Shown piece by piece: positions 18,783-30,535 of a DNA stretch of 36,512 bases (positions are counted from its first letter, which is position 1; the number at the start of each line of letters is the position of its first letter). The DNA is from Schoenoplectus triqueter (Eukaryota > Streptophyta > Magnoliopsida > Poales > Cyperaceae): assembly GCA_964058805.1 (NCBI GenBank), contig CAXKVV010001575.1:1-36512 (forward strand), read 5' to 3'. A program made the position numbers and the translations under genes. Under the pieces are notes generated by a model. The model made no database searches. It saw only the letters and a list, made by a program, of their open reading frames with translations, and was not told the origin of the DNA.

Positions 18783-21062
18783 ATGGCTAAAGAAACTCTT
18801 ACTAATACGTTCCGTGCGCTCATACTAAGACATGAGAAACTCGAGTACGTCCTTAACACACCAATCTCTGCACAGCCTGCAGTAGGCTGCACAGCAAATG
18901 AAGTCACCATGTACAACAAGCACAAAGAAGATGAGCTTGATGTACAAAGTTTATTGGTCAAGAAATTTAAGGTGACTAAATCTCTGCTGAGTCATAAGAT
19001 GACTGAGGGCAGCTCTCTTGACACTCACATGCTCCGTATGACGAGCGATGTTGAGCAGTTGGAGAAGCTTAACAGTCCGTTGAACAAAGAGTTTGTTACG
19101 GATGTTATCCTGAACTCTCTCCCTCCTAGCTATTCTAATTTCATCAGGAATTATCATATGCTGGGAATGGACAAGAGCTTGCAGGAGCTTCAAGGGATGT
19201 TGAGGATCGCTGATGGGGACATGAAGAAGAGTTCTTCTATCCTCGTGATCCAAGAAGGTGCGAGGAAGATTAAAAAGATGAAACACAAAGCGACTCCCAA
19301 AATGGCACCTAAGTACAAAGGCAAAGGGAAGATGGTTCCTAATCAGAACACTTCCAAGGCAAAAGCTTCTACCTCTGACTGCTTTTATTGTCAAGGCAAT
19401 GGTCATTGGAGGAGGAACTGCCCTAAGTATCTGGAGGATTTGAGGACGGGAAAAGTTCCCAAAGTTTCAACCTCAGGTATTTTCATGATTGAAGTTAACG
19501 TTGTTACCTCTATTTATGATTGGGTATTGGATACTGGATCATGTGCTCATATTTGTTCAAATATACAGGCACTAAAGAATAGGAGGAAACTACGTAATAA
19601 GGAAGTACAACTCCGAGTTGGAAACGGAGCACAAGTTGCAGCCGTAACAGTCGGAAGTATAGAGTTGTATTTGCCTAGCGGGCTTGTAATGGAACTTGAA
19701 AATGTATATTTTGTTCCAAGTATTTCTAGAAACATAATTTCAATCTCATGTTTAGAGATGAATGGTTTCTCTTTTGTTATAAAGGATAATAGTTGTTCTA
19801 TATACAAAGATGAGTTATATTATGGATCATCTTTTATGATGAATGGTCTTTATATACTAGAAATTGATAAACCCATATTTAACATCAACAAACGACTCAA
19901 AACATCTCATGAAAGTATGACTTTCATGTGGCATTGTCGTCTTGGTCATATAAATGAGAAACGCATCAAAAAGTTACATGAAGTTGGACTTCTTGGTAAT
20001 TTTAATATTGAAACAATAAACACATGCGAATCTTGTTTACGTGGAAAAATGACCAAAGCACCTTTCCCTAAGAAGGGCGAAAGGACAAGTGACTTATTAG
20101 CCCTTATACACACAGATGTATGCGGACCAATGAGTACTTGTACAAGAAATGGTGATCGCTACTTTATCACGTTTACTGATGATTACAGTAGATATGGTTA
20201 TGTCTACTTGATGAGACATAAGTCTGAATCCTTTGAAAAGTTCAAGGAATTCAAGACTGAAGTAGAAAATCAACTGAATAAAAGTATTAAGGCCTTACAG
20301 TCAGACCGTGGAGGCGAATACTTAAGTTATGAGTTTACAATGTACTTAAAAGAATGTGGGATAGTCTCACAACTCACACCTCCGGGAATGCCGCAATGGA
20401 ATGGTGTTTCTGAGAGGAGGAATCAAACTCTGTTAGACATGGTTTGTTCCATGATGAGTAATACCACACTCCCAAAAATGTTTTGGGGGCACGCACTAGA
20501 AACTGCTGCACTAACAATAAATAGGGTTCCATCCAAGTCAGTAGAAAAGACTCCATATGAGTTATGGTTTGGTAAGGTACCAAATATGTCTTATCTTAAA
20601 ATTTGGGGTTGCGAAGTATTTGTCAAACGTCCGACTTCTGACAAACTTGGACCCAAAGCTGACAAATGTTTTTTCGTAGGGTATCCTAAGGAAACGAAAG
20701 GATATTACTTCTATTATCAGTCCGAGAACAAGATAATTGTTGCTCGTCATGGTATATTTTTGGAGAAAGAGTTTCTCGCAAAAGGAAGTAGTGGGAGTAA
20801 TGTAATACTTGAAGAAATTCAAGATACATCACACAATACAATATCTGATACTGATCAGATAAACCCACCACTTGATTCTTCGGCTAATGAGCATTTGGAA
20901 GAACCAAATCTACAAATAGTTGTGGAAGAAGTTCTAGTCCCGAGCTCATCTACTTCAACGCAAGTTGAAATAGAACTAAATGCGCATACTGATGTGGATG
21001 AAGTTCGACAGCCTGAAGAACAAGTGCTACGAAGGTCACATAGGACAGTTCGTGCACCTTAA
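18783..21062 (+). CDS. gag-pol: gag-protease-integrase polyprotein part of element A (759 aa)
   Basis: One open frame. Gag is residues 1 to about 215, starting MAKETLTNTFRALILRHEKL. The zinc knuckle CX2CX4HX4C (CFYCQGNGHWRRNC) is at 200-213. The aspartic protease site DTG is at 250-252. The gag-pre-integrase zinc region starts at WH 383-384 and continues to CESC. The integrase catalytic triad is D445, D508 and E544, with exact DX35E spacing. The frame ends in a TAA (21060-21062) between the integrase tail and RT, where the copia polyprotein should continue (RYMGLHEV follows in frame). Element B has the same TAA. Gag looks short: the usual N-terminal start before EKLEYVL and a stretch after KEDELDV seem missing, but that comparison is from memory of the family. 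The conserved integrase and protease residues are intact. Confidence 0.9.
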   Translation: MAKETLTNTFRALILRHEKLEYVLNTPISAQPAVGCTANEVTMYNKHKEDELDVQSLLVKKFKVTKSLLSHKMTEGSSLDTHMLRMTSDVEQLEKLNSPLNKEFVTDVILNSLPPSYSNFIRNYHMLGMDKSLQELQGMLRIADGDMKKSSSILVIQEGARKIKKMKHKATPKMAPKYKGKGKMVPNQNTSKAKASTSDCFYCQGNGHWRRNCPKYLEDLRTGKVPKVSTSGIFMIEVNVVTSIYDWVLDTGSCAHICSNIQALKNRRKLRNKEVQLRVGNGAQVAAVTVGSIELYLPSGLVMELENVYFVPSISRNIISISCLEMNGFSFVIKDNSCSIYKDELYYGSSFMMNGLYILEIDKPIFNINKRLKTSHESMTFMWHCRLGHINEKRIKKLHEVGLLGNFNIETINTCESCLRGKMTKAPFPKKGERTSDLLALIHTDVCGPMSTCTRNGDRYFITFTDDYSRYGYVYLMRHKSESFEKFKEFKTEVENQLNKSIKALQSDRGGEYLSYEFTMYLKECGIVSQLTPPGMPQWNGVSERRNQTLLDMVCSMMSNTTLPKMFWGHALETAALTINRVPSKSVEKTPYELWFGKVPNMSYLKIWGCEVFVKRPTSDKLGPKADKCFFVGYPKETKGYYFYYQSENKIIVARHGIFLEKEFLAKGSSGSNVILEEIQDTSHNTISDTDQINPPLDSSANEHLEEPNLQIVVEEVLVPSSSTSTQVEIELNAHTDVDEVRQPEEQVLRRSHRTVRAP

Positions 21063-22331
21063 AGGTACATGGGACTGCATGAAGTCTCAGTATTTGATGC
21101 TGAAGATCCTCTGACCTATGCGGAAGCAGTGGATAGACCCGACTCTGATAAATGGCTGGAGGCCATGAGATCCGAAATACAGTCCATGTATGACAACAAG
21201 GTTTGGAACCTGGTTGCACCACTTGTTGGGGTAAAACCCATAGCTAACAAGTGGGTTTTTAAAAGAAAAACAGGCATGGATGATAATATGATTATTTACA
21301 AAGTACGGCTAGTAGCGAAAGGTTTCAAGCAAATTCTCGACGTAGATTATGATGAAACTTTTTTCGTCCGTAGCTATGTTTAAGTCAATTCGGATGCTCC
21401 TAGCAATTATCATATTTCATGATTATGAAATATGGCAAATGGATGTCAAAACCGTCTTCCTAAATAGAAATTTGGAAGAGGACGTGTATATGATACAGCC
21501 CATAAGTTTTGAGGATCCAAAGAATGCTGGGAAGTTATGCAAGCTTCTCAGATCCATTATGGATTGAAGCAAGCATCACGGAGTTGGAATCTTTGATTTG
21601 ACGAAGAAGTCAAACAGTTTGACTTCGTCAGATGCAAAGAAGAACATTGTGTATACAGGAAAACTAGTGGGAGTGTCATCGCTATTTTAACCCTTTATGT
21701 GGACGATATACTCTTAATGGGAAATAATATTCCCCTATTGCAATCAGTCAAATCTTCATTAAAGAAAGTGTTCTCAATGAAAGATTTGGGCGAGACTGTC
21801 TATATACTAGGCATAAAGATCTATAGAGATAGATCTAAGAGACTTATTGGATTAAGTCAAAGTACATACATTGATAAAGTGCTGAATCGGTTCAGCACGT
21901 AGAATTCTAAGAAAAGATTTCTGCCAATGAATCATGGTGCACAGCTTAGCAAGACTCAGTGTCCTTTGACAACTGATGAGCAAAACATAATGAGTAGAGT
22001 ACCATATGCTTCGGCTATTGGCTCTATCATGTACGCCATGTTGTGCACTCGCCCTGATGTCTCGTACGCTTGGAGTGTGACGAGTAGATATCAGGCTAAT
22101 CCATGCTAGGAGCACTGGAATGCTGCAAAGAATATCTTTAAGTACTTAAGAAGAACTAAGGATATGTTTCTCATCTACGGTGCTGACTCGGAGCTCGTGG
22201 TAAATGATTACACAGACGTTATCACCTCATATGAAAAATCATAAATAGAGGCGACGTAAAGATTTGTAAAATTGACACAGTCGGCAACACAGCTGATCCA
22301 CTTGTAAGATCTCTACCTCAGGCCAAGCACT
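21063..22331 (+). pseudogene. Reverse transcriptase-RNase H remnant of element A
   Basis: In pieces: LTYAEAVDRPDSDKW and WVFKRK (RT start), LVAKGFKQ, MDVKTVFLN with the first catalytic Asp (21442), and YVDD (21696-21707), all recognisable. Breaks are: the TAA just before it; one extra T in a T-run near 21359-21364 (A only); one missing base at RSI-(Y)GLKQA near 21556; TGA in WNL-*-FDE (about 21594); CAG to TAG at 21900 (A only); TAG after QANP (about 22107). RNase H keeps YTDV and the tail IINRGDVKIC...ADPL...LPQAKH, but roughly 90-100 codons between them are deleted (junction about 22236-22244). The product cannot be a working enzyme. Confidence 0.9.
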
Positions 22332-22455
22332 AGTTGCACATATCTTCTATGGGTTTGAGACACATAGGAGATTAGCTGTGAGATTTTCCTTTAAATCTGA
22401 GAGATTTATAGAATAAAGAGATTTGTATAAGGCATGGCTCAATATGATTGACTCC

Positions 22456-22472
22456 AAGCTTAAGTTGGAGAT
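22456..22472 (+). other. Polypurine tract of element A
   Basis: AAGCTTAAGTTGGAGAT immediately before the 3' LTR. Element B has GGG where A has TGG, so A has a substitution inside the tract. Confidence 0.7.
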
Positions 22473-23644
22473 TGTTAGTTTGTAATAATCTTGAAGTCAA
22501 TAATACGATAAATTTGTTATATAAAGCTTTGTTCATGAATTGGATATTTAAACGATATTTTGTTTCCTTGAGTATTATTGAATTTATGAATCATTCCGAG
22601 TTCATGACTGGAATTGTGAAACTTCATAATATAGAATATACTCTTAAAAGTCAATAACCAAGGTAATTAGCAGGAACACTAATTAACCGTTATCAGGTTA
22701 GTATGTGGATTAAATGATGGTCAAGTTTTACAGACCATAGACAAAGAGTTGTCATTTTAATCACATAAATAGATGTTCTAGGAACATCGTATTTGATAGA
22801 CCCCGAATGAAACATTAAATGGAATTGTGTTCGTGTCATTAATGTTTTTGTTCAGTATTAAATTCTAAAGTATGAGGTATTCATTTTTCCTACATAAGAT
22901 ATGTATGTGTGTGATTTCTACCAAACGTTATCCGTAAAAGGTGGCTATAAAGGTAGCTCTTCGGTATACATAACTTATGCGGAGGAAGAGATGGTTTGCC
23001 AAAAGTACTATTGTCCCTCATATTTCTATATGAGTTATAGCATCACTGGGCCCCTTGATAGAGTAAGATTATCTGCTAGCAGTATAATTACAAGAGTAAT
23101 TATATTTGATATTTTACTCAGGATCAAGAAAAGATTAAGTTTGCAAGGATGACACATACCTACCTTGAAACTGATCTGATAGCTATGAGACAAAAGAATT
23201 AAACACAAGTAAATAGTTTACTGGATCATGATATTGTACAGTACATCATCATCTGTGTAATTGGATGGTCATAGTGCATTCTGCCAGATGCCTCCTATGA
23301 TTATAGAAGTTAAAACGGTTTTAACTCTATTTACCAACATAACACGGATCCTGTCGGGTCACACCGTATAGGAGTTAATCGGAGAATCTTATTGATTAAT
23401 TATGAATTGTTTATAATTAATAATAAGATGGTTATAATTAATTATATATGATATAATTATATTTGTCATAGAGATGACAAGAAGCAAAAATCAGATTGAA
23501 TTTATAACGTGTTGGACACGTCGTATAAATTCGCCGAAACAACAACCGAGAAAAATATAATTGTAGATGACAATTATATATATATTTGATTTGGATTTTA
23601 AATGTTAATTATGGATTTGAATTATGGGCCAAAAGCCCATTAAT
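22473..23644 (+). repeat. Truncated 3' LTR of element A (first 1,172 bp)
   Basis: Colinear with 14806-15977 without indels. It lacks the remaining 902 bp, which hold the TGACATCA array, TATA box, R and U5. It ends in the 6-bp sequence shared with element B. Confidence 0.92.
23639..23644. other. Fusion junction of elements A and B (ATTAAT microhomology)
   Basis: ATTAAT belongs both to the A LTR (15972-15977 in the full copy) and to the inverted B LTR (31437-31442 in the full copy). The break is about 17 bases apart in LTR coordinates between the two partners, within an AT-rich self-complementary stretch. There is no spacer or filler DNA. Confidence 0.85.
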
Positions 23645-24829
23645 TAAGACTTTAATTATAAATGGGCTTTGGCCCATAATTCAAATCCATAATTAACATT
23701 TTAAAATCCAAATCAAATATATATAATTGTCATCTACAATTATATTTTTCTCGGTTGTTGTTTCGGCGAATTTATACGACGTGTCCAACACGTTATAAAT
23801 TCAATCTAATTTTTGCTTTTTGTCATCTCTATGACAAATATAATTATATCATATATAATTAATTATAACCATCTTATTATTAATTATAAACAATTCATAA
23901 TTAATCAATAAGATTCTCCGATTAACTCCTATACGGTGTGACCCGACAGGATCCGTGTTATGTTGGTAAATAGAGTTAAAACCGTTTTAACTTCTATAAT
24001 CATAGGAGGCATCTGGCAGAATGCACTATGACCATCCAATTACACAGATGATGATGTACTGTACAATATCATGATCCAGTAAACTATTTACTTGTGTTTA
24101 ATTCTTTTGTCTCATAGCTATCAGATCAGTTTCAAGGTAGGTATGTGTCATCCTTGCAAACTTAATCTTTTCTTGATCCTGAGTAAATTATCAAATATAA
24201 TTACTCTTGTAATTATACTGCTAGCAGATAATCTTACTCTATCAAGGGGCCCAGTGATGCTATAACTCATATAGAAATATGAGGGACAATAGTACTTTTG
24301 GCAAACCATCTCTTCCTCCGCATAAGTTATGTATACCGAAGAGCTACCTTTATAGCCACCTTTTACGGATAACGTTTGGTAGAAATCACACACATACATA
24401 TCCTATGTAGGAAAGATGAATACCTCATACTTTAGAATTTAATACTGAACGAAAACATTAATGACACGAACACAATTCCATTTAATGTTTCATTCGGGGT
24501 CTATCAAATACGATGTTCCTTGAACATCTATCTATGTGATTAAAATGACAACTCTTTGTCTATGGTCTGTAAAACTTGACCATCATTTAATCCACATACT
24601 AACCTCATAACGGTTAATTAGTGTTCCTGCTAATTACCTTGGTTAGTGACTTTTAAGAGTATATTCTATATTATGAAGTTTCACAATTCCAGTCATGAAC
24701 TCGGAATGATTCATAAATTCAATAATACTCAAGGAAACAAAATATCGTTTAAATATCCAATTCATGAACAAAGCTTTATATATAACAAATTTATCGTATT
24801 ATTGACTTTAAGATTATTACAAACTAACA
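23639..24829 (-). repeat. Truncated 3' LTR of element B (1,191 bp)
   Basis: On the minus strand it starts TGTTAG at 24829 and stops at the fusion junction. It lacks TATA, R and U5. The minus-strand frame at 24148-24399 is the U3 frame common to all four LTR copies. Confidence 0.92.
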
Positions 24830-24846
24830 ATCTCCCACTTAAGCTT
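24830..24846 (-). other. Polypurine tract of element B
   Basis: Minus strand AAGCTTAAGTGGGAGAT, directly before the 3' LTR. The GGGAGA core is intact, unlike in A. Confidence 0.75.
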
Positions 24847-24968
24847 GGAGTCAATCATATTGAGCCATGCCTTATACAAATCTCTTTATTCTATAAATCT
24901 CTCAGATTTAAAGGAAAATCTCACAGCCAATCTCCTATGTGTCTCAAACCCATAGAAGATATGTGCAA

Positions 24969-26239
24969 CTAGTGCTTGGCTTGAGGTAGAGATCTTGTAA
25001 GTGGATCAGCTGTGTTGCCGACTGTGTCAATTTTACAAATCTTTACGTCACCTCTATTTATTATTTTTCATATGAGGTGATAACGTCTGTGTAACCACTT
25101 ACCACGAGCTCCGAGTCAACACCGTAGATGAGAAACATATCCTTAGTTCTTCTTAAGTACTTAAGGATATTCTTTGCAGCATTCCAGTGCTCCTAGCCTG
25201 GATTAGCCTGATATCTACTCGTCACACTCCAAGCGTACGAGACATCAGGGCGAGTGCACAACATGGCGTACATGATAGAGCCAATAGCCGAAGCATATGG
25301 TACTCTACTCATTATGCTTTGCTCATCAGTTGTCAATGGACACTGAGTCTTGCTAAGCTGTGCACCATGATTCATTGGCAGAAATCTTTTCTTAGAATTC
25401 TGCGTGCTGAACTGATTCAGCACTTTATCAATGTATGTACTTTGACTTAATCCAATAAGTCTCTTAGATCTATCTCTATAGATCTTTATGCCTAGTATAT
25501 AGACAGTCTCGCCCAAATCTTTCATTGAGAACACTTTCTTTAATGAAGATTTGGCTGATTGCAATAGGGGAATATTATTTCCCATTAAGAGTATATCGTC
25601 CACATAGAGGATTAAAATAGCGATGACACTCCCACTAGTTTTCCTGTATACACAATGTTCTTCTTTGCATCTGACGAAGTCAAACTGTTTGACTTCTTCG
25701 TCAAATCAAAGATTCCAACTCCGTGATGCTTGCTTCAATCCATAATGGATCTGAGAAGCTTGCATAACTTCCCAGCATTCTTTGGATCCTCAAAACTTAT
25801 GGGCTGTATCATATACACGTCCTCTTCCAAATTTCCATTTAGGAAGACGGTTTTGACATCCATTTGCCATATTTCATAATCATGAAATATGATAATTGCT
25901 AGGAGCATCCGAATTGACTTAAACATAGCTACGGACGAAAAAATTTCATCATAATCTACGTCGAGAATTTGCTTGAAACCTTTCGCTACTAGCCGTACTT
26001 TGTAAATAATCATATTATCATCCATGCCTGTTTTTCTTTTAAAAAACCCACTTGTTAGCTATGGGTTTTACCCCAACAAGTGGTGCAACCAGGTTCCAAA
26101 CCTTGTTGTCATACATGGACTGTATTTCGGATCTCATGGCCTCCAGCCATTTATCAGAGTCGGGTCTATCCACTGCTTCCGCATAGGTCAGAGGATCTTC
26201 AGCATCAAATACTGAGACTTCATGCAGTCCCATGTACCT
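24969..26239 (-). pseudogene. Reverse transcriptase-RNase H remnant of element B
   Basis: Shares with element A the missing base at RSI-GLKQA (about 25743), the TGA in WNL-*-FDE, the TAG after QANPG (about 25190), and the same RNase H deletion with its junction at about 25058-25068. The A-only extra T is absent, so the frame runs on through DYDEIFSSVAM here. The CAG that is TAG in A is still CAG (about 25401). The sequence coding for YVDD is readable. Confidence 0.88.
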
Positions 26240-28500
26240 TTAAGGTGCACGAACTGTCCTATGTGACCTTCGTAGCACTTGTTCTTCAGGCTGTCGAACT
26301 TCATCCACATCAGTATGCGCATTTAGTTCTATTTCAACTTGCGTTGAAGTAGATGAGCTCGGGACTAGAACTTCTTCCACAACTATTTGTAGATTTGGTT
26401 CTTCCAAATGCTCATTAGTCGAAGAATCAAGTGGTGGGTTTATCTGATCAGTATCAGATATTGTATTGTGTGATGTATCTTGAATTTCTTCAAGTATTAC
26501 ATTACTCCCACTACTTCCTTTTGCGAGAAACTCTTTCTCCAAAAATATACCATGACGAGCAACAATTATCTTGTTCTCGGACTGATAATAGAAGTAATAT
26601 CCTTTCATTTCCTTAGGATACCCTACGAAAAAATATTTATCAGCTTTGGGTCCAAGTTTGTCAGAAGTCGAACGTTTGACAAATACCTTGCAACCCTAAA
26701 TTTTAAGATAAGACATATTTGGTACCTTACCAAACCATAACTCATATGGAGTCTTTTCTACTGACTTGGATGAAACCTTATTTATTATTAGTGCAGCAGT
26801 TTCTAGTGCGTGCCCCCAAAATATTTTTGGGAGTGTGGTATTACTCATCATGGAACGAACCATGTCTAACAGAGTTCGATTCCTCCTCTCAGAAACACCG
26901 TTCCATTGCGGCGTTCCCGGAGGTGTGAGTTGTGAGACTATCCCACATTCTTTTAAGTACATTGTAAACTCTTAACTTAAGTATTCGCCTCCACGGTCTG
27001 ACCGTAAGGCCTTAATACTTTTATTCAGTTGATTTTCTACTTCAGTCTTGAATTCCTTGAACTTTTCAAAGGATTCAGACTTATGTCTCATCAAGTAGAC
27101 ATAACCATATCTACTGTAATCATCAGTAAACGTGATAAAGTAGCGATCACCATTTCTTGTACAAGTACTCATTGGTCCGCATACATCTGTGTGTATAAGG
27201 GCTAATAAGTCACTTGTCCTTTCGCCCTTCTTGGAGAAAGACAATTTGGTCATTTTTCACGTAAACAAGATTCACAATATTAAAATTATCAAGAAGTCCA
27301 ACTTCATGTAACTTTTGATGCGTTTCTCGTTTATATGACCAAGGCGATAATGCCATATGAAAGTCATACTTTCATGAGATGTTTTGAGTCGTTTATTGAT
27401 GTTAAATATAGGTTTGTCTATTTCCAGTATATAAAGATCATTCATCATAAAAGAAGATCCATAATATAACTCATATTTGTATATAGAACAACCATTGTCC
27501 TTTATAACAAAAGAGAAACCATTCATTTCTAAACATGAGATTGAAATGATGTTTCTGAAAATACTTGGAACAAAATATATATTTTCAAGTTCCATTATAA
27601 ACCCACTAGGCAAACACAACTCTATACTTCCGACTGTTACGGCTGCAACTTGTGCATCGTTTCCAACTCGGAGTTGTATTTCCTTATTACGTAGTTTTCT
27701 CCTATTATTTAGTGCCTCTATATTTGAACAAATATGAGCACATGATCCAGTATCCAATACTCAATCATGAATAGAGGTAACAACGTTAACTTCAACAATA
27801 AAAATATCTTAAGTTGAAGTCTTGGGAACCTTTCCCATCCTTACATCTCCAGATACTTAGGGCAGTTCCTCCTCCAATGACCATTGCCTTGACAATAAAA
27901 GCAGTCAGAGGTAGAAGCTTTTGCCTTGGAAGTGTTCTGATTAGGAACCATCTTCCCTTTGCCTTTGTACTTAGGTGCCATTTTGGGAGTCGCTTTGCGT
28001 TTCATCTTTTTAATCTTCCTCGCACCTTCTTGGATCACGAGGATAGAAGAACTCTTCTTCATGTCCCCATCAGCGATCCTCAACATCCCTTGGAGCTCCT
28101 GCAAGCTCTTGTCCATTCCCAGCATATGATAATTCCTGATGAAATTAGAATAGCTAGGAGGGAGAGAGTTCAGGATAACATCCGTAACAAACTCTTTGTT
28201 CAACGGACTGTTAAGCTTCTCCAACTGCTCAACATCGCTCGTCATACGGAGCATGTGAGTGTCAAGAGAGCTGCCCTCAGTCATCTTATGACTCAGCAGA
28301 GATTTAGTCACCTTAAATTTCTTGACCAATAAACTTTGTACATCAAGCTCATCTTCTTTGTGCTTGTTGTACATGGTGACTTCATTTGCTGTGCAGCCTA
28401 CTGCAGGCTGTGCAGAGATTGGTGTGTTAAGGACGTACTCGAGTTTCTCATGTCTTAGTATGAGCGCACGGAACGTATTAGTAAGAGTTTCTTTAGCCAT
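26240..28500 (-). pseudogene. gag-protease-integrase remnant of element B
   Basis: Gag opens at 28500 with the same start as A and runs 219 codons through the zinc knuckle, then a one-base loss brings TAA (about 27841). Further breaks relative to A: TGG to TGA just before the protease DTG (about 27763), one A lost in an A-run near 27317, a 17-base deletion removing the first Cys of the integrase zinc pair (about 27275), a G lost shortly after, TAT to TAA after GGEYLS (about 26972), and TGG to TAG after SYLKI (about 26696). It ends at the same TAA as A (26240-26242). Confidence 0.88.
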
Positions 28501-30522
28501 GTGCTACAACGTAAAATGTAAAGATTTTTAGCTTTGTTCATGTAATGTCTTATTTCAAATAAAACTCCCACTACAAATTTGTTCTATTCCCGTTTGTAGT
28601 TAGGACCAAGATCCCTATTTTCATTGATAATCAAGTTATCGTTGAATAACTCGTTTATTAATTATCTTAGGTAAGCAACTCTTTGCTAATCACATCTCTA
28701 TGTGATTCTTGGTTTCGCTAAACATCATATATTTTAACGAAACTTTGCCCCAAGCCCAAAACTATTTTGGAAATCATTGGTAAGTAACCTCACTCTATTT
28801 GATTCGTTATGTCGGACATAACCCTCGAAAACCAAAGGTAAAAGGTGACGCCTACTGAGTAGGTCACGTCTGCCAATGAACAATGATATGCGAGGACAGA
28901 GTAGGTAGGGCATATTACTTAATTTTTCGGGTTTAACATCGTAAGCAGTCAGTTTGTTAAACTGACTTTAAACAGACTTACGAACACGTAAAAGATGTCT
29001 GCCAGAAAGACCACTGAAAGTTCCTTTTCCAGTCTTTCTTTGACACAACCTTCCTTCACGGTTTCTTAAAAATGATAAATCTAATTTACACATTTATAAT
29101 TAGTCAGTTTATTAAGCTAACTTTAAACAGACTTATGAACACGTGAAAAGACGTCTGCCAGAAAGACCATTGAAAGTTCCTTTTCCAGTCTTTCTTTGAC
29201 ATAACATTCTTTTACGGTTCCTTAAAATGATAAATCTAATTTACACATTTATAATTAGTCAGTTTATTAAGCTGACTTTAAACAGACTTATGAACACGTG
29301 AAAAGACGTCTGCCAGAAAGACCATTGAAAGTTCCTTTTCCAGTCTTTCTTTGACATAACATTCTTTCACGGTTCCTTAAAATGATAAATCTAATTTACT
29401 CATTTATTATTAAAGCGGTAAATCCAATTTACCAGCTCATACAAACATTTTGTATATATACATGAATCAGTCACGTATATAACTACTATCTATCCAATAG
29501 AAGTAGCTTTGCATCTATGATAAGATACATTTCATATCAAAGCAGTAAATCTAATTTACTTGCTCATACAAACATTTTGTATATATATATGTGAATCAGT
29601 CACGTATATAACTACTATCTATCCAATAGAAGTAGTTTTGCATCTATGATAAGATACATTTCATATCAAAGCAGTAAATCTAATTTACTTGCTCATACAA
29701 ACATTTTGTATATATATATGTGAATCAGTCACATATATAACTATCAGTTCTCAATTCTTTATTTTGCAACTTCATCTTTGTTCTTTATTTATACCGTAAA
29801 AAGCATATAAACATTTTATATGATTTCAAAACAGTTAATTCCTTCTGGTACGATAAAGTAATTTGATAACGTGACAAAGTTCCTTTTCGGCCAGTTATCA
29901 GGACACGTAAAAGGGGCTCCCAGGAAAGATCGGGGTCACAAGGACCACTTTAAATTCAATCTTTCCTAGACAGAACCATCTCTTTCGGGTGTGGAGATCA
30001 ACAGCTCTTACTCAGGTACTTTATTGCTTCATCACATTCATAGATATACTTTTCATAACTAAAAGTTTTCGAAAAAGCAAAAGAATTACATTTGCCATGC
30101 TTCGAAAGCATAAAAGTAATTTGGTAACGTGACAAAGTTCCTTTTGGGCCAGTTATCAGGACACGTAAAAGGGCATGTCAGAAAGAATACCGAAGGTATC
30201 CACTTCCCATCTTTCTTTGACATCACCTTATCTTTTATGTGTGGAGATCAACAGCTCTTACTTAGGTACTTTATTGCTTCATCACATTCTTAGATATACT
30301 TTAACACAATCGAAAGTTTTCGAAAAGAAAGCGTAAAGAAAGCATAAAGAAAGCTTAAATCTAATTTAACTTTCTTAGTCGACAGAGCCGAACCAAGAAA
30401 ATCCAATTTTATTTGGTTTGGACTTTAAGCTGCAAATCTAAGAATTAAACCGATACGGGGTATATGCATCTTATTTGCATAAGATATAACCTTATAGAAA
30501 ATCAATCAGCGGGAGAGCCTTT
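28501..30522 (-). other. Leader of element B with expanded repeats
   Basis: Mirror of 16893-18782. It contains three 155-bp units (ends at about 29088, 29243 and 29398), each with the AGAAAGAC/GTCTTTCT hairpin. The 129-bp unit is present three times (anchor TATATAAC ends at 29483, 29612 and 29741), against one full and one partial copy in A. H1 and H2 lie at about 30174-30220 and 29916-29961. Confidence 0.85.
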
Positions 30523-30534
30523 GCTTTGATACCA
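30523..30534 (-). other. Primer-binding site of element B, one mismatch
   Basis: Minus strand TGGTATCAAAGC, against TGGTATCAGAGC in A. Same distance of one spacer base from the LTR. Confidence 0.88.
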
Positions 30535-30535
30535 C

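Larger units (their letters stand above)
14806..23644 (+). mobile_element. Element A: Ty1/copia-type LTR retrotransposon, defective, 3' LTR truncated
   Basis: The order is 5' LTR, PBS, 1.9-kb leader, gag-protease-integrase, RT-RNase H, polypurine tract, partial 3' LTR. Integrase lies before reverse transcriptase, which defines the copia order. The internal region is 5,593 bp. The 3' LTR matches the first 1,172 bp of the 5' LTR without indels, and I found one difference (T at 15842 against C at 23509). It then runs into the inverted element B. RT-RNase H carries several stops and frameshifts, so the element cannot have copied itself unaided. Confidence 0.93.

Noticed and set aside
18951..21222. 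Several minus-strand frames of up to 151 codons within gag-pol of A, and their mirrors in B (for example 27814-28332)
   Set aside because: They are antisense shadows of the gag-pol coding sequence.
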